Under the pieces are notes generated by a model. It saw only the letters and a list, made by a program, of their open reading frames with translations, did not search any database and was not told the DNA's origin. From positions 1,087,966 through 1,151,965 of the forward strand of contig CAIKMD010000006.1 of assembly GCA_903828515.1 (NCBI GenBank): a DNA stretch of 64,000 bases. The letters run 5' to 3'. This DNA comes from an uncultured Rhodospirillales bacterium (lineage in GTDB: Bacteria; Pseudomonadota; Alphaproteobacteria; ATCC43930; CGMCC-115725). The position numbers and the translations under genes are program-made. Positions 38,796-47,725 of this stretch are shown one piece after another (the first letter of the stretch is position 1; every line of letters begins with the position of its first letter).

Positions 38796-39944
38796 TCAGC
38801 CCAGCGCAGCCAGCAGATCGCGATAGACGGCGACGGTCGCGGCACCAATCGCCGCATCCGAAAATCCCGTCTCGACCAGCGTGCGTCCGGCTTCGGCCAG
38901 ATGGCGGCGTCGCGACTCATCGATCGCGAGGGCCTTGAGCGCCGCGGCGAGCGCGGTCACGTCGGCGGCCGGCACGAGTATCGCGTTGAGGCCGTCGCGC
39001 GCGATGTCGCGTGTGCCGGGTACGTCGGTTGCAACGATGGCGCGTCCCGCCGCTGCGGCTTCGAGCAAGGTCTTGGGCAGGCCTTCGCCGCCATGCGAGG
39101 CCAGCGCGGCGATATGCGCCTGCGTCCAGACCCGGCGCACGTCCTCGACATGGCCGAGCCAGGTGACGCCCTTGCGCGAAGCCCAATCGCGCAGTGTCGC
39201 CTCGTCGAGCGTGCTTGGATTGGCCGGATCGGGGCGTCCCGCGAGGACAAGGCGAAGGTCGGTGCCGTCGCGCTGCACGATCTGCTGCGCGGCGACCAGG
39301 TCGGCCACGCCCTTGATCGCGATCATGCGTCCGACATACGCGGCGACCACGGGTGGTGTCGGCGGCTCGGCGATCGGCTGAAAGTAATCGAGATCGATAC
39401 CGGAACCGGGAATGACTACGACGCGCGCGCCGGCGGCCGGCTTCAGCGCCGCGATCCCGCGCCGGTCGTCGTCGTTCTGGACGATGACGCGGCAATGACG
39501 GCGGAGCAGGAGCAGCGGCCACAACAGCCGCGCGAGGCCGCCGATGATCCGTGCGTGTCGGCTCGCGCTGGTGCCGACATAGCCGACGCCGGCGATGATG
39601 CTGACCACGGCCGGCACGCGCGCGAGAAGGGCCGCGACGCCGCCGAGGAGCGCGGCCTTTTGGGCGACGTGATGGACGATGAGAGGCCGCTCGCGCCGAT
39701 AGAGGCGATAGACCTCGGCGATTGCGGCAAGCGAAGCGAAAGGCCCGAGTTGCTCGCGCCGCCAGCGCAACGGATGAAGCGCGAAACCTTCGGCGCGAAT
39801 GCGGTCGCCGTGGGCCTGCACGCGCGTTGCCACGGCGACGGCGAAACCGGCATCGCGCGCCGCGCGTGCCATCGGCAGGCGGTGCGACCAGAAATACCAA
39901 TCCTCGGTGACGAGGAAGATGAGCTTCTTTTCCGCCTGGCTCAT
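38796..39944 (-). CDS. glycosyltransferase family 4
   Basis: A 382-residue GT-B enzyme. The N-terminal acceptor domain opens KLIFLVTEDWYFWSHRLPMARAA, and the donor domain holds GRMIAIKGVADLV and the E-x7-E motif EGLPKTLLEAAAAG. It probably transfers a nucleotide-sugar residue to a polysaccharide repeat unit. The start lies 4 bases after the stop of the methyltransferase, forming the last gene of a three-gene operon with a WecA-like enzyme first. Confidence 0.92.
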   Translation of the reverse strand: MSQAEKKLIFLVTEDWYFWSHRLPMARAARDAGFAVAVATRVQAHGDRIRAEGFALHPLRWRREQLGPFASLAAIAEVYRLYRRERPLIVHHVAQKAALLGGVAALLARVPAVVSIIAGVGYVGTSASRHARIIGGLARLLWPLLLLRRHCRVIVQNDDDRRGIAALKPAAGARVVVIPGSGIDLDYFQPIAEPPTPPVVAAYVGRMIAIKGVADLVAAQQIVQRDGTDLRLVLAGRPDPANPSTLDEATLRDWASRKGVTWLGHVEDVRRVWTQAHIAALASHGGEGLPKTLLEAAAAGRAIVATDVPGTRDIARDGLNAILVPAADVTALAAALKALAIDESRRRHLAEAGRTLVETGFSDAAIGAATVAVYRDLLAALG

Positions 39945-39948
39945 CGCG

Positions 39949-40746
39949 TCAGGCGCGGCGCATCCAGAACGAGGCGCCATGCGTCATGCGGCCCGATCGC
40001 GACAGCCAGTAGACCGGCAGGAGCGGCTCCCACGCCGTGCCGCCGAGCAGCAATCCCGCCAGCACATATTGCTCGTTGTAGTTTCGCGACGAGAACAGCG
40101 CGTCGTATTCGTAGGGCAGCATGATGTCGTGGACATGCACGATCACCCCCGGCTTCAGACGCGGCAGGACTTCGAGAAAGAGAAACGGCACGTCGGTGCC
40201 GTTGAATGCGTAATGCGATCCGTCGATGAACAGGATGTCGCCGGCGTCGAGCTGGCCGACGAGCGTGGCGGCGTCGCTCTCGAGCACCGAGCGGCGGATC
40301 ACGCTGTCGGCGACCTCGTCGATTTCGCGCCGCGGCGCCGGATCGATGCAATCGATGCGAAGATCGACACCGCCGTCGCGCGCGGCGCGGCGCATGATAT
40401 GGGTGCTGTTGCCGCTGCCGATCTCGATGACGTGCTTCGGGCGCATCGCCTTGATCATGGCGTAAGCGGCCTCGGCGTCGCCGCCGGCGAAGAACGGATT
40501 GGCCGCAAGCGGCCCGAGTGTCTTTCGCGCCTGTTCCATATGCGGCGCGAGAATTTGCAGCAGCAATTCGATTGCCGGCCGCGCCGCCTCGAACCGGTCG
40601 AGCAACGGCTGCATCACATGATTGCCGGAACGCGGCTTCAGCATGTCGACGGGCCGGATCTGCACCAGCAGATAGGAGCGCGCGCGGGTGGCGAGCTTGC
40701 GGATCGCGGTGAGGCGGGTCTTGAGATCGAGATCGGGGAAGGACAT
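39949..40746 (-). CDS. class I SAM methyltransferase (Methyltransf_24-like)
   Basis: A 265-residue protein with motif I HVIEIGSGNSTHIMRRA and the later DILFIDGSHYAFNGTDV, a pattern seen in methyltransferases of glycan and rhamnosyl-type modification loci. Set between a WecA-like enzyme and a GT4 transferase, it most likely methylates a sugar of the same glycan. The ATG at 40744-40746 is used; the longer upstream frame is antisense noise overlapping the next gene. Confidence 0.88.
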   Translation of the reverse strand: MSFPDLDLKTRLTAIRKLATRARSYLLVQIRPVDMLKPRSGNHVMQPLLDRFEAARPAIELLLQILAPHMEQARKTLGPLAANPFFAGGDAEAAYAMIKAMRPKHVIEIGSGNSTHIMRRAARDGGVDLRIDCIDPAPRREIDEVADSVIRRSVLESDAATLVGQLDAGDILFIDGSHYAFNGTDVPFLFLEVLPRLKPGVIVHVHDIMLPYEYDALFSSRNYNEQYVLAGLLLGGTAWEPLLPVYWLSRSGRMTHGASFWMRRA

Positions 40747-40757
40747 CGTTGGCGTCA

Positions 40758-41774
40758 CTATAGCGGTTGCGGCTGGGATTGCGCGCGGGCGCGTCGGCCG
40801 AGTTGCGCGAGCAGGATCGCGGTCGCGATCAGCGCGAGGGTCAACGCGGGCACCGGCCAGAACACGGCCAGTCCGGCCAGGATGATCAGCGCGATATTGC
40901 CGCCGGCAATGAGCCGCACGACCGCGCCGTGATCGCCGTCGGTACCGAGGGCCCGCTGATAATAGTGCTGGCGATGGGCCTGCCAGAAACGTTCGCGCCG
41001 CAAGAGGCGCCGCGCGAGGGTGATGGTCGCATCGGCGAGATAATAGAGCGGCAGGATCAATGCCGGTGCCCATTGGCCGCTCGCGGCGAGGGCCAACAGC
41101 AACCAGCCCAGGAGGAAGCCGAGCGGGACGCTGCCGACATCGCCGAGAAAAATTTGCGCCGGCGGTCGGTTCCAGCGCAGAAAACCAAGCGCGCCGGCGG
41201 CCATCACGAGCGCCAGCATCGTCGTGGCGTCGTCGGGTACGTCGATGAGCTGCGCGACGACCATAATGCCGAGCGCGAGCGCGATCGTTTCGACGCAGGT
41301 AATCGCGTCGATCCCGTCCATGAAATTATAAAGATTGAGGAACCACACCCAGAGCAACGCAGTCGCGACCCGATCGGCGAGCGGCGGCAGCAGGCCCTGA
41401 AACACCGGCGTGTCCGGCAGGAAGCAGACGCCCGCGCTTGCCGCGACGACATGCGCCAGAAGACGCCAGCCGACGCTCAAGCCGCCGCGATCGTCCTGCC
41501 ACGAGAGAAGGGCCAAGGCGCCGGCGATCCCGGCGATGCCGACCGTGCCGGCGGGCGCGAAGCCCTCGGCGGCCAGCATGACCCAGGCGAACAGCGCCAG
41601 CGGAATGACGGCGAGGCCGCCGCCGCGCGGCACCGGAACCTGATGGGAAGAGCGCTCGACCGGATGATCGAAAATGGCGCGGCGACGCAACCATGCGAGA
41701 ACGATTCCGCCCAGCCACGCGGTGCCGGCCAAAACGGCAAGCGGCACCAAGACCCACCCCCAGAGACTCTCCAT
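40758..41774 (-). CDS. MraY/WecA-family polyprenyl-phosphate sugar-1-phosphate transferase
   Basis: A 338-residue polytopic protein with the family's cytoplasmic loops: HPVERSSHQVPVPRGGG, the Asp-rich NLYNFMDGID, and FLGDVGSVPLGFLLGW; and about ten membrane helices. It loads the first sugar phosphate onto undecaprenyl phosphate to start O-antigen or exopolysaccharide synthesis. It heads an operon with a methyltransferase and a GT4 gene. The ribosome site before 41774 is weak. Confidence 0.92.
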   Translation of the reverse strand: MESLWGWVLVPLAVLAGTAWLGGIVLAWLRRRAIFDHPVERSSHQVPVPRGGGLAVIPLALFAWVMLAAEGFAPAGTVGIAGIAGALALLSWQDDRGGLSVGWRLLAHVVAASAGVCFLPDTPVFQGLLPPLADRVATALLWVWFLNLYNFMDGIDAITCVETIALALGIMVVAQLIDVPDDATTMLALVMAAGALGFLRWNRPPAQIFLGDVGSVPLGFLLGWLLLALAASGQWAPALILPLYYLADATITLARRLLRRERFWQAHRQHYYQRALGTDGDHGAVVRLIAGGNIALIILAGLAVFWPVPALTLALIATAILLAQLGRRARAQSQPQPL

Positions 41775-41841
41775 CCGCGGGGTGTATGCCCCCGACAGCC
41801 CCGATGCAACGCCGGTAATCGCTTCGGCGGTTACGGGCGTA

Positions 41842-42423
41842 TCAGTCCGGCGAGCCGGGAAGCCACAGGACCCGGTTGTCGCCCATGTCGTTGCGGCACA
41901 GCGTGACCTGCTCGCTCGCGCCGCCATTGGGAGTTTGGACGTGCTGTTGCAGGTCGCGGCATGGCAAGCCGCGATGCGAGCGATAGATGTTTCGGACCGG
42001 CACGACGGAACCGCCTGCGGCGGGGTGGCCTTGCGCGTCTTCGGATTCCCAGGCGATGGCCTTGCCGGTCGGGGCGGCGGTGGCGTTCAGGCTGGCCAAA
42101 GCCAGGCTCTGGCGCGCGGCGCCGTCGAGCGACTCGCGAAACGACGTGCCGACCATCTGATCGGCGATATCGGGTGCGATCAGTTGCGCGACGGGCTCGC
42201 CAAGGGGATTGGGATAGGACGCGTTGGCGCGGACCGTGACCGGTGGCGGAAGGCGATCGATGAGAACGCCCAGCAGACCCGGCGGGTCGGGGCGCGCGGG
42301 TATCTGGATCGATTGCAGATCGGATGGAAGGATGCCCGCCGAAGGCTGCCCGGAGCAGGCGGCCAACGCGATAAGGCCGAGCAGCGCCGCGCCGCGCGTC
42401 GCGCTATGATGGCGTCGATGCAT
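41842..42423 (-). CDS. lipoprotein resembling rickettsial-type surface proteins
   Basis: A 193-residue protein with a signal sequence and lipobox LAAC at about 19-22. The C-terminal part (YRSHRGLPCRDLQQHV, then EQVTLCRNDMGDNRVL) resembles the two-cysteine ending of RT0821/Lpp0805-type surface proteins. AAGGA stands 10 bases before the ATG at 42421-42423. Its start codon lies inside the 5' end of the oppositely directed Sel1-like gene: both use the palindrome ATGCAT at 42418-42423. Confidence 0.75.
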   Translation of the reverse strand: MHRRHHSATRGAALLGLIALAACSGQPSAGILPSDLQSIQIPARPDPPGLLGVLIDRLPPPVTVRANASYPNPLGEPVAQLIAPDIADQMVGTSFRESLDGAARQSLALASLNATAAPTGKAIAWESEDAQGHPAAGGSVVPVRNIYRSHRGLPCRDLQQHVQTPNGGASEQVTLCRNDMGDNRVLWLPGSPD

Positions 42424-42888
42424 GTTCGTGGCGTCCTTGTTTTGATCGGTCTGTGTCTCGTGCCGGGTTCGGCGCGTGCGCAATTCTATGATCTCGACGG
42501 GGTCTATCGCTGCGTCACCGTGCCCGATACGCCTGCCTGCAAAGTGGCCGGCGATCCGCCGCCGCCACCCTTGCCGCCACCCCCGCCGGCGCCGCCCAGC
42601 GTCGACGAAATCATCGGTCACATCCGCGCGCAGAAGCTCAGCGCCGACGATATGAAGTTGCTGACGGCCAAGGCCGCGGCCAAGGAACCGCGCGCGGTCG
42701 AGGCGTTGGCGTGGTGTGCGCTCAACGGAATCGGCATGGCGGCCGATCCGGTCACCGCCTTCGTTCTCTACGGCCAGGCGGCACAGCTCGGCGTCCCGAC
42801 CGCCGTCGCCAATCAGGCGGCGATTTTCGAGGGCCGGCTCACGGCCGAGCAGCGCCAGCAGGTTCTGCTGCGCCAACAAACCCAATGA
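42418..42888 (+). CDS. exported proline-rich protein with Sel1-like repeat
   Basis: A 156-residue protein with a signal peptide (MHVRGVLVLIGLCLVPGSARA), a cysteine pair, a proline run at about 43-62 (PPPPPLPPPPPAPP) and a C-terminal helical pair matching a Sel1/TPR unit (VEALAWCALNGIGMAADP, LYGQAAQLGVPTA). It probably mediates protein contacts in the periplasm. Two earlier in-frame ATGs at 42406 and 42409 are possible. The head-to-head overlap with the lipoprotein gene leaves no room for separate leaders. Confidence 0.78.
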   Translation: MHVRGVLVLIGLCLVPGSARAQFYDLDGVYRCVTVPDTPACKVAGDPPPPPLPPPPPAPPSVDEIIGHIRAQKLSADDMKLLTAKAAAKEPRAVEALAWCALNGIGMAADPVTAFVLYGQAAQLGVPTAVANQAAIFEGRLTAEQRQQVLLRQQTQ

Positions 42889-43008
42889 ATGCCTGATCGA
42901 AAACGCGGTCATGCCCGCTCGCCCGGAGCCGAGGTTTAAAATCTCCAGCGATTCTCGGACAAGCGAATGAACGGGTCGTTAACCGAAATACGATTCTTAA
43001 CCAAACTT

Positions 43009-43281
43009 TCAGCACTTCACCGCGCTGCACAGCCGGGATTTGAGGGCCTGAAGGTCGCCCTGATGGGATTTGATGCCGTCGAGGATGTCGGGGTGGGCCA
43101 TCGCGTAGTTGCGGGCCTGATCGAGCGCGCTATGCGCCATGTCCTGTGCCTGCGACTGGTAACGCGCGGCGGTTGCGCCCGAGAAGGCGCCGAATCCGAG
43201 GGTCGAGGAATCGTCGAGGAACATTTCGCCCATGTAAATCGGCGCGGCCATCAGCAGCAGCGCAATCACGAAAGCCTTCAT
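43009..43281 (-). CDS. small exported protein
   Basis: A 90-residue protein starting MKAFVIALLLMAAPIYMG, a signal sequence or membrane anchor, followed by a helical region (ATAARYQSQAQDMAHSALDQARNY in two parts) and two C-terminal cysteines (LCSAVKC). Function unknown. About 165 bases separate it from the divergent methyltransferase gene. Confidence 0.65.
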   Translation of the reverse strand: MKAFVIALLLMAAPIYMGEMFLDDSSTLGFGAFSGATAARYQSQAQDMAHSALDQARNYAMAHPDILDGIKSHQGDLQALKSRLCSAVKC

Positions 43282-43447
43282 CGTCCGTCTCCATCGCCGA
43301 AACGCGTTCGCAACGTTGCGCTTGCGTCCTGACGGTTGGGTTGCAAGCATCGCGCCAGGGACGAACGACGCGGTATTCCGCCGCTTGCGGCGAGCGGGCG
43401 TCGTCGACTGTCAATTCGGCCGACAGGTTGATCGAGGCGACGCGGGA

Positions 43448-44047
43448 ATGGCTCAGGACGAACGCGACAAGGCGTGGCGCGCCTATTACGACGGTGTCGC
43501 CGGACGGCCGCCGCGGCCGACCTTGATCGAGGCGCTCGATCGGTTCGGTTCTAACCCGGGGCGGGCGGTGGATCTCGGCTGCGGCGACGGGCGCGACACG
43601 ATCGAGCTGCTGCGGCGCGGCTGGTTGGTCACCGCGATCGACGCGGAACCCGAAGCGCTCGCGCGCCTCGTCGCCCGAGCAGACCTTCCGCCGGACGGCG
43701 TGCTTTCGACACGGTGCACGCGGTTCGAGGAGGCGGTCTGGCCAATCGGCGATCTGGTCAATGCGAGTTTTGTATTGCCGCTCTGTCCGCCGGCGATGTT
43801 TCCGGCGTTATGGACGAAGATCGCGGACTCGCTCCGGCCCGGCGGGCGATTCGCCGGACAATTTTATGGTCCGCGTGACGGTTGGGCCGACGATGCCGCG
43901 ATGACGATCGTGACCGAAGCGCAAGCGCGCGGGTTACTCGACGCTTATGCGATCGAGCGGTTCACCGAAGAGGAAACCGACTCCGTGACGCCGCGCGGCA
44001 AGCCGAAGCACTGGCACATTTTTCACGTCGTCGCGCGCAAACGATGA
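43448..44047 (+). CDS. class I SAM-dependent methyltransferase (TehB-like size)
   Basis: A 199-residue protein with motif I AVDLGCGDGRDTIELLRRGW, an acidic residue ending strand 2 (AIDAEPEAL), and LRPGGRFAGQFYGPRDGW. It resembles small TehB/thiopurine-type methyltransferases; the substrate is unknown. It ends 7 bases before the convergent Tyr-rich lipoprotein gene. Confidence 0.85.
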   Translation: MAQDERDKAWRAYYDGVAGRPPRPTLIEALDRFGSNPGRAVDLGCGDGRDTIELLRRGWLVTAIDAEPEALARLVARADLPPDGVLSTRCTRFEEAVWPIGDLVNASFVLPLCPPAMFPALWTKIADSLRPGGRFAGQFYGPRDGWADDAAMTIVTEAQARGLLDAYAIERFTEEETDSVTPRGKPKHWHIFHVVARKR

Positions 44048-44053
44048 TCGCTC

Positions 44054-44344
44054 TCAGTGATAGTGATGGCCCCAACCGCGGCCGCGGTAACCGCCGCCGC
44101 CGCCGATGACGATGCCAACCCCGCCGCCATAGACCGGCGGCGCGTAGTAATAAGGAGCGGGAGGCGCCGCGTAGACCGGTGCGGGCGCGTAGACGGGCGC
44201 CGCGGGCGCTGCCGCATAATAACTGCCGTCATAGCCGGGGGCGCTGCCATAGTAAGGCGCCGGATAAGCGACGCATCCGGCAAGGCCGGCGGAAGCGGCG
44301 GCGACGACCAGCGCGCGTTTCACAATGTTGAAACCGATACTCAC
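44054..44344 (-). CDS. small Tyr/Pro/Gly-rich lipoprotein
   Basis: A 96-residue protein with lipobox LAGC at about 21-24 and the start of the mature chain CVAYPAPYY, then low-complexity repeats of Ala, Pro and Tyr (VYAPAPVYAAPPAP) and a Gly-rich, His-ending C-terminus. It shares LAGCVAYPAP with the next gene, so the two are paralogues in their N-terminal halves. Function unknown; likely surface or outer-membrane associated. Confidence 0.75.
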   Translation of the reverse strand: MSIGFNIVKRALVVAAASAGLAGCVAYPAPYYGSAPGYDGSYYAAAPAAPVYAPAPVYAAPPAPYYYAPPVYGGGVGIVIGGGGGYRGRGWGHHYH

Positions 44345-44482
44345 GTTAAGTCTCCTTGATTCGTGCCCGCAATCGCGCGATCAATGATTGTCCGGCCTGT
44401 CACAACGGTGCGGCACAGGCGTTTCTTCCATGTCACGCGAAACTGCCGGGCGTTGCGCTCATTCTTGCGTCGCGCCTAACCC

Positions 44483-44704
44483 TCAGTGGTGGTCGCCGCC
44501 ATGATCGCCGTGGTCGCCGCCGCGATCACCACCATGGTCGCCACCGCCATGACCGCCGCCTTCGATCACAACGGTGCCGGAAATCGGCGCGCCGTAATAG
44601 CCGGGCGCATAACCGGGTGCCGGATAGGCGACGCAACCCGCAAGTCCGGCGACCGCGATGGCAATCACGGCGGCCTGCCGCAAAATTCTCGAGCCGATCT
44701 GCAT
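44483..44704 (-). CDS. small His/Asp/Gly-rich lipoprotein
   Basis: A 73-residue protein with lipobox LAGC followed by VAYPAPGYAPGYYG, closely related to the neighbouring lipoprotein, but ending in repeats of GGDHGGD/HGDHGG with eight or more histidines. The tail could bind divalent metals, though it may simply be a low-complexity anchor. AGGAGAACGAAC precedes the ATG at 44702-44704. Confidence 0.75.
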   Translation of the reverse strand: MQIGSRILRQAAVIAIAVAGLAGCVAYPAPGYAPGYYGAPISGTVVIEGGGHGGGDHGGDRGGDHGDHGGDHH

Positions 44705-44916
44705 GTTCGTTCTCCTGGGTTCCGGCAGGCTGCGTCCGGAAATCCGGCGCGGCATGATCGTTCCTCGGGTCTACAACGGTGACACACACGCTTTGTTCAA
44801 TCGTGATTGTTCGATCCTCAACGAACCATGTTTCCGCCTTAATCGGCTGGCTCCGTTTCCCTGACCTGTGGTAGGAAGGTGAGAGAGACGGGTAAAAAAT
44901 GTTCGGGGGAATATCG

Positions 44917-45786
44917 ATGCCACACATCTTCATGCGAAACGCCGTCATCGTTATCGCCGCGCTGGGTTTCGCCGGGCTCGGCGCCGGATCGGCATTTGCC
45001 GAAACGCCGCTCGAGCGCGGCACCTATCTGATGAACAGCATCGTCGCCTGCGGCAATTGCCACACGCCCAAGGGACCCGACGGCAAGGCGCTTGCCGGCA
45101 AGGAACTGTCCGGCGGCGATCCGATCGATTCGCCGGTGTTCCACGCGATGCCGGCCAACATCACGCCCGACAAGGATACCGGGATCGGCAAGTGGACCGA
45201 CGATCAGATCGTCGCGGCCATTCGCGAAGGCAAACGTCCCGACGGCACGATCATCGGTCCGCCGATGCCCATCCCGTTTTATCGCGCGATGTCCGATACC
45301 GACGTCCATGCGATCGTCGCCTATCTGCGCAGCGTGAAGCCGATCGCCAATCCGATCGCGAAATCGACCTATAAGATTCCGCTGCCGCCGGCCTATGGCC
45401 CGCCGGTCACGCATGTCGCGGATGTGCCGCGCACCGATCATGTCGCGTATGGTCGCTATCTCGCGACCGGCCTCGGCCATTGCATGGATTGTCACACTCC
45501 GGCGGTTGCCGGTCGCGCCGACATGACGAAGATCGGCGCCGGCGGGAACGTGTTCGGCTCGCCCAATGGCGGCACGATCCTCTCCGCCAATCTCACCCCC
45601 GGCAATCCGAACGGCGTCGCCGCCTGGACCAATCAGCAGGTCAAAGATGCGATCACCAAGGGTACCCGTCCGGATCGGCCGCTGGTCCGCCTGATGGCGT
45701 TCGACTGGTACAAGAACATGAGCAACGGCGATCTCAACGATCTCGTCGCGTTCCTGCGTTCGCTGAAGCCGGTGAAAAGCCCCTAA
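44917..45786 (+). CDS. di-haem cytochrome c
   Basis: A 289-residue periplasmic electron-transfer protein: signal peptide ending near GSAFA, then two c-type haem sites, CGNCH (Cys45, Cys48, His49) and CMDCH (Cys189, Cys192, His193), each followed by a methionine suitable as axial ligand (YRAM; KNM). It resembles the cytochrome subunits of alcohol/aldehyde dehydrogenases and related c4/c-type di-haem proteins. ATG 44917 with GGGGGAA ahead is used; 44899 is a possible earlier start. No dehydrogenase gene is adjacent. Confidence 0.9.
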   Translation: MPHIFMRNAVIVIAALGFAGLGAGSAFAETPLERGTYLMNSIVACGNCHTPKGPDGKALAGKELSGGDPIDSPVFHAMPANITPDKDTGIGKWTDDQIVAAIREGKRPDGTIIGPPMPIPFYRAMSDTDVHAIVAYLRSVKPIANPIAKSTYKIPLPPAYGPPVTHVADVPRTDHVAYGRYLATGLGHCMDCHTPAVAGRADMTKIGAGGNVFGSPNGGTILSANLTPGNPNGVAAWTNQQVKDAITKGTRPDRPLVRLMAFDWYKNMSNGDLNDLVAFLRSLKPVKSP

Positions 45787-45831
45787 GCGGCGTCGAAGCC
45801 GAAGCGGGTTCCCGCTCCGGCTTCGAGCCCG

Positions 45832-46173
45832 TTATTGCTGCGCGCCGCGGCTGGCGTTGCCCGAATCATTGCCGCGCTGGCTCGCGTTATTCGCGGGCTT
45901 GCAATCGACGACGCCGACGGCACATTCGGTGCCGCCCTGGATGCCGACCGGCTTGCCGGCGGGCATCTGGCTTTGCTGGGTCGTTGTGGTGTTTTGGCCG
46001 GCGGACGATGAATTGGCGGGCGTCTTCATCGATCCGTCCGCGCTGCCGTTGCAGTTGCGCAAAGCGTCCGAACAATTGTTCGAGTTTTCGTTCGCCAACG
46101 GCGCCGCCGATTGGGCGAAAGCGCCGGTTGCGGCGGTCAAAGCAATAATCGACACGAGGGCAAATAATTTCAT
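45832..46173 (-). CDS. small exported Asn/Ser/Gln-rich protein
   Basis: A 113-residue protein with a clear signal peptide (MKLFALVSIIALTAATGAFA) and a low-complexity mature chain rich in Asn, Ser, Thr, Gln and Gly, with four cysteines (NNCSDALRNC, TECAVGVVDC). Probably periplasmic or secreted, disulfide-bonded. Function unknown. Confidence 0.68.
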   Translation of the reverse strand: MKLFALVSIIALTAATGAFAQSAAPLANENSNNCSDALRNCNGSADGSMKTPANSSSAGQNTTTTQQSQMPAGKPVGIQGGTECAVGVVDCKPANNASQRGNDSGNASRGAQQ

Positions 46174-46320
46174 GACGTCCTCCGATAATCGGGGGCACGT
46201 CTTTCGTGCGCCCGCGACGGTAACCTGTCGCGCGGTAACGATGGCCGATAGGCTCGGATACTACTTACGAAATCAGGCGGGAAATGCGGCACGATAAAGG
46301 CCGCATCGCGTGGGACGTAT

Positions 46321-47496
46321 TCAGGCGTTCATTCCCATCACGTCCAGTTCCTCCTGGCGAAGGGCCTGAGGGTCGGGTGTGCCGAACGGGGTCACGGGTT
46401 GTCCGCCGGCGAGCAATTCCAGCTCGCGCCGCCACATCCGGCGGAGCATCACCAGCGCGGCGTCCGATCGACCCAGTTGTTCCCTCGAACGGTCCTCGAT
46501 CTTTCCCTGGCCGCAGATCGACACGCCGTCCTGGATACGGACGATATTCGGGTGTTTCGCGACGTCTTCCCAACTCTTGCGACCGGCAAGGATCGCCTCG
46601 ATTTCCTCGTGGATCGGCGTGCCTTCGGGACGCTCCCGTCGCTTCGTGTGGTAGACCATGATGATGAAGTGAAGATGACTCTCGTCGTCGATCGGCACGT
46701 ACCAGAAGAGCGCCTTGAACCAGAACGGCTTGTCGTCTCGCGCCGTGCGTAGCGGGTGTGCGAGGAAGCACTGGTTCGGCATGGTGAAGTGAATTTTATC
46801 GGTGTGCTCGCCGCGCTCCTGGAATTGCGTGAGCCCAAAGGGCGTTTCCTCTGCCCAGGTTTTGGTGGGGACAAACGGCCTCGCGGCGGTGTTCACCAGG
46901 TGATCTCGGTGCGCGAAATTCACATGGACGTCGTCCATGATGTTCTCGGCGCTCTGGAAATAGTTGCAGGGGATCATCTCGGCCGACGCGGAGACCGTCC
47001 AGCCTTCGCGAGCGCCGTCTTCCAGGCCCGGCAGCGGACGAAAGGCCGGAGGCTCGCCTTCGCCGAAATAAGCGAAGATGAGGCCATGCGCTTCATGCGT
47101 GGGATAGGAGGCGAGTTTGCGCACCCGGTCGCAGAAAGGTTTCGGCTCGGCCGGCTGCTCGACACAGTGTCCTGACTCGTCGAAGCGCCAACCGTGATAC
47201 CGGCAGCGAATGGTTTCCCCTTCGATCCAGCCGATGTGCAGACGGGTCAGTCGATGCGGGCATTCATTGGTGATGACGTGAGCCGTTCCGCTTTCCCCGC
47301 GATAGAGCGCGAGATCCTCGCCGAGGATCCGGATCGGAACGATCTTTCCCGGGGAGAGCTGCGCGGTGACATAGACGGGTTGCCAGAAGCTTCGAAGGTA
47401 GCGCCCGGCCAGCGTGCCCGGACCCGTGTGCACGAAGTCGCCGGCCTGTTCAACGGTACGGTCACGCGTGGCGTTCGCATCGGTGGTCGTCGTCAT
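46321..47496 (-). CDS. Rieske aromatic ring-hydroxylating oxygenase, alpha subunit
   Basis: A 391-residue non-haem iron oxygenase. The Rieske [2Fe-2S] ligands are Cys79-Pro-His81 and Cys98-x2-His101 (CRYHGW), and the mononuclear iron site is in ENIMDDVHVNFAHRDH with His191, His196 and a nearby aspartate. Such enzymes hydroxylate or O-demethylate aromatic acids using a separate reductase, which is not encoded nearby. It is divergent from a LigB-type ring-cleavage dioxygenase, suggesting a shared aromatic degradation route. Confidence 0.93.
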   Translation of the reverse strand: MTTTTDANATRDRTVEQAGDFVHTGPGTLAGRYLRSFWQPVYVTAQLSPGKIVPIRILGEDLALYRGESGTAHVITNECPHRLTRLHIGWIEGETIRCRYHGWRFDESGHCVEQPAEPKPFCDRVRKLASYPTHEAHGLIFAYFGEGEPPAFRPLPGLEDGAREGWTVSASAEMIPCNYFQSAENIMDDVHVNFAHRDHLVNTAARPFVPTKTWAEETPFGLTQFQERGEHTDKIHFTMPNQCFLAHPLRTARDDKPFWFKALFWYVPIDDESHLHFIIMVYHTKRRERPEGTPIHEEIEAILAGRKSWEDVAKHPNIVRIQDGVSICGQGKIEDRSREQLGRSDAALVMLRRMWRRELELLAGGQPVTPFGTPDPQALRQEELDVMGMNA

Positions 47497-47725
47497 TTTC
47501 CGTCTCCGTCAACGTGTGTCGTGAGTTTGGACGTTTTGACCCACTTTTGTGCACCATTCTACACCAAACCGCATCACGCGCTCATGCCGGGTCGGCATGA
47601 CGCGCTTGCGCCCCCGTTCTCCGGTCCGGTGTGCGGCGCTTGCGGTGACGCCGGGCGATTCACGCATTGCCGACGGCGGCGAACTGGCGATAATCTGATG
47701 GCGACACACCGTGCGAGAGGCGCCC

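Noticed and set aside
38642..38920. 92-codon minus-strand frame at the end of the GT4 gene
   Set aside because: Overlaps the glycosyltransferase C-terminus in another frame, without motifs.
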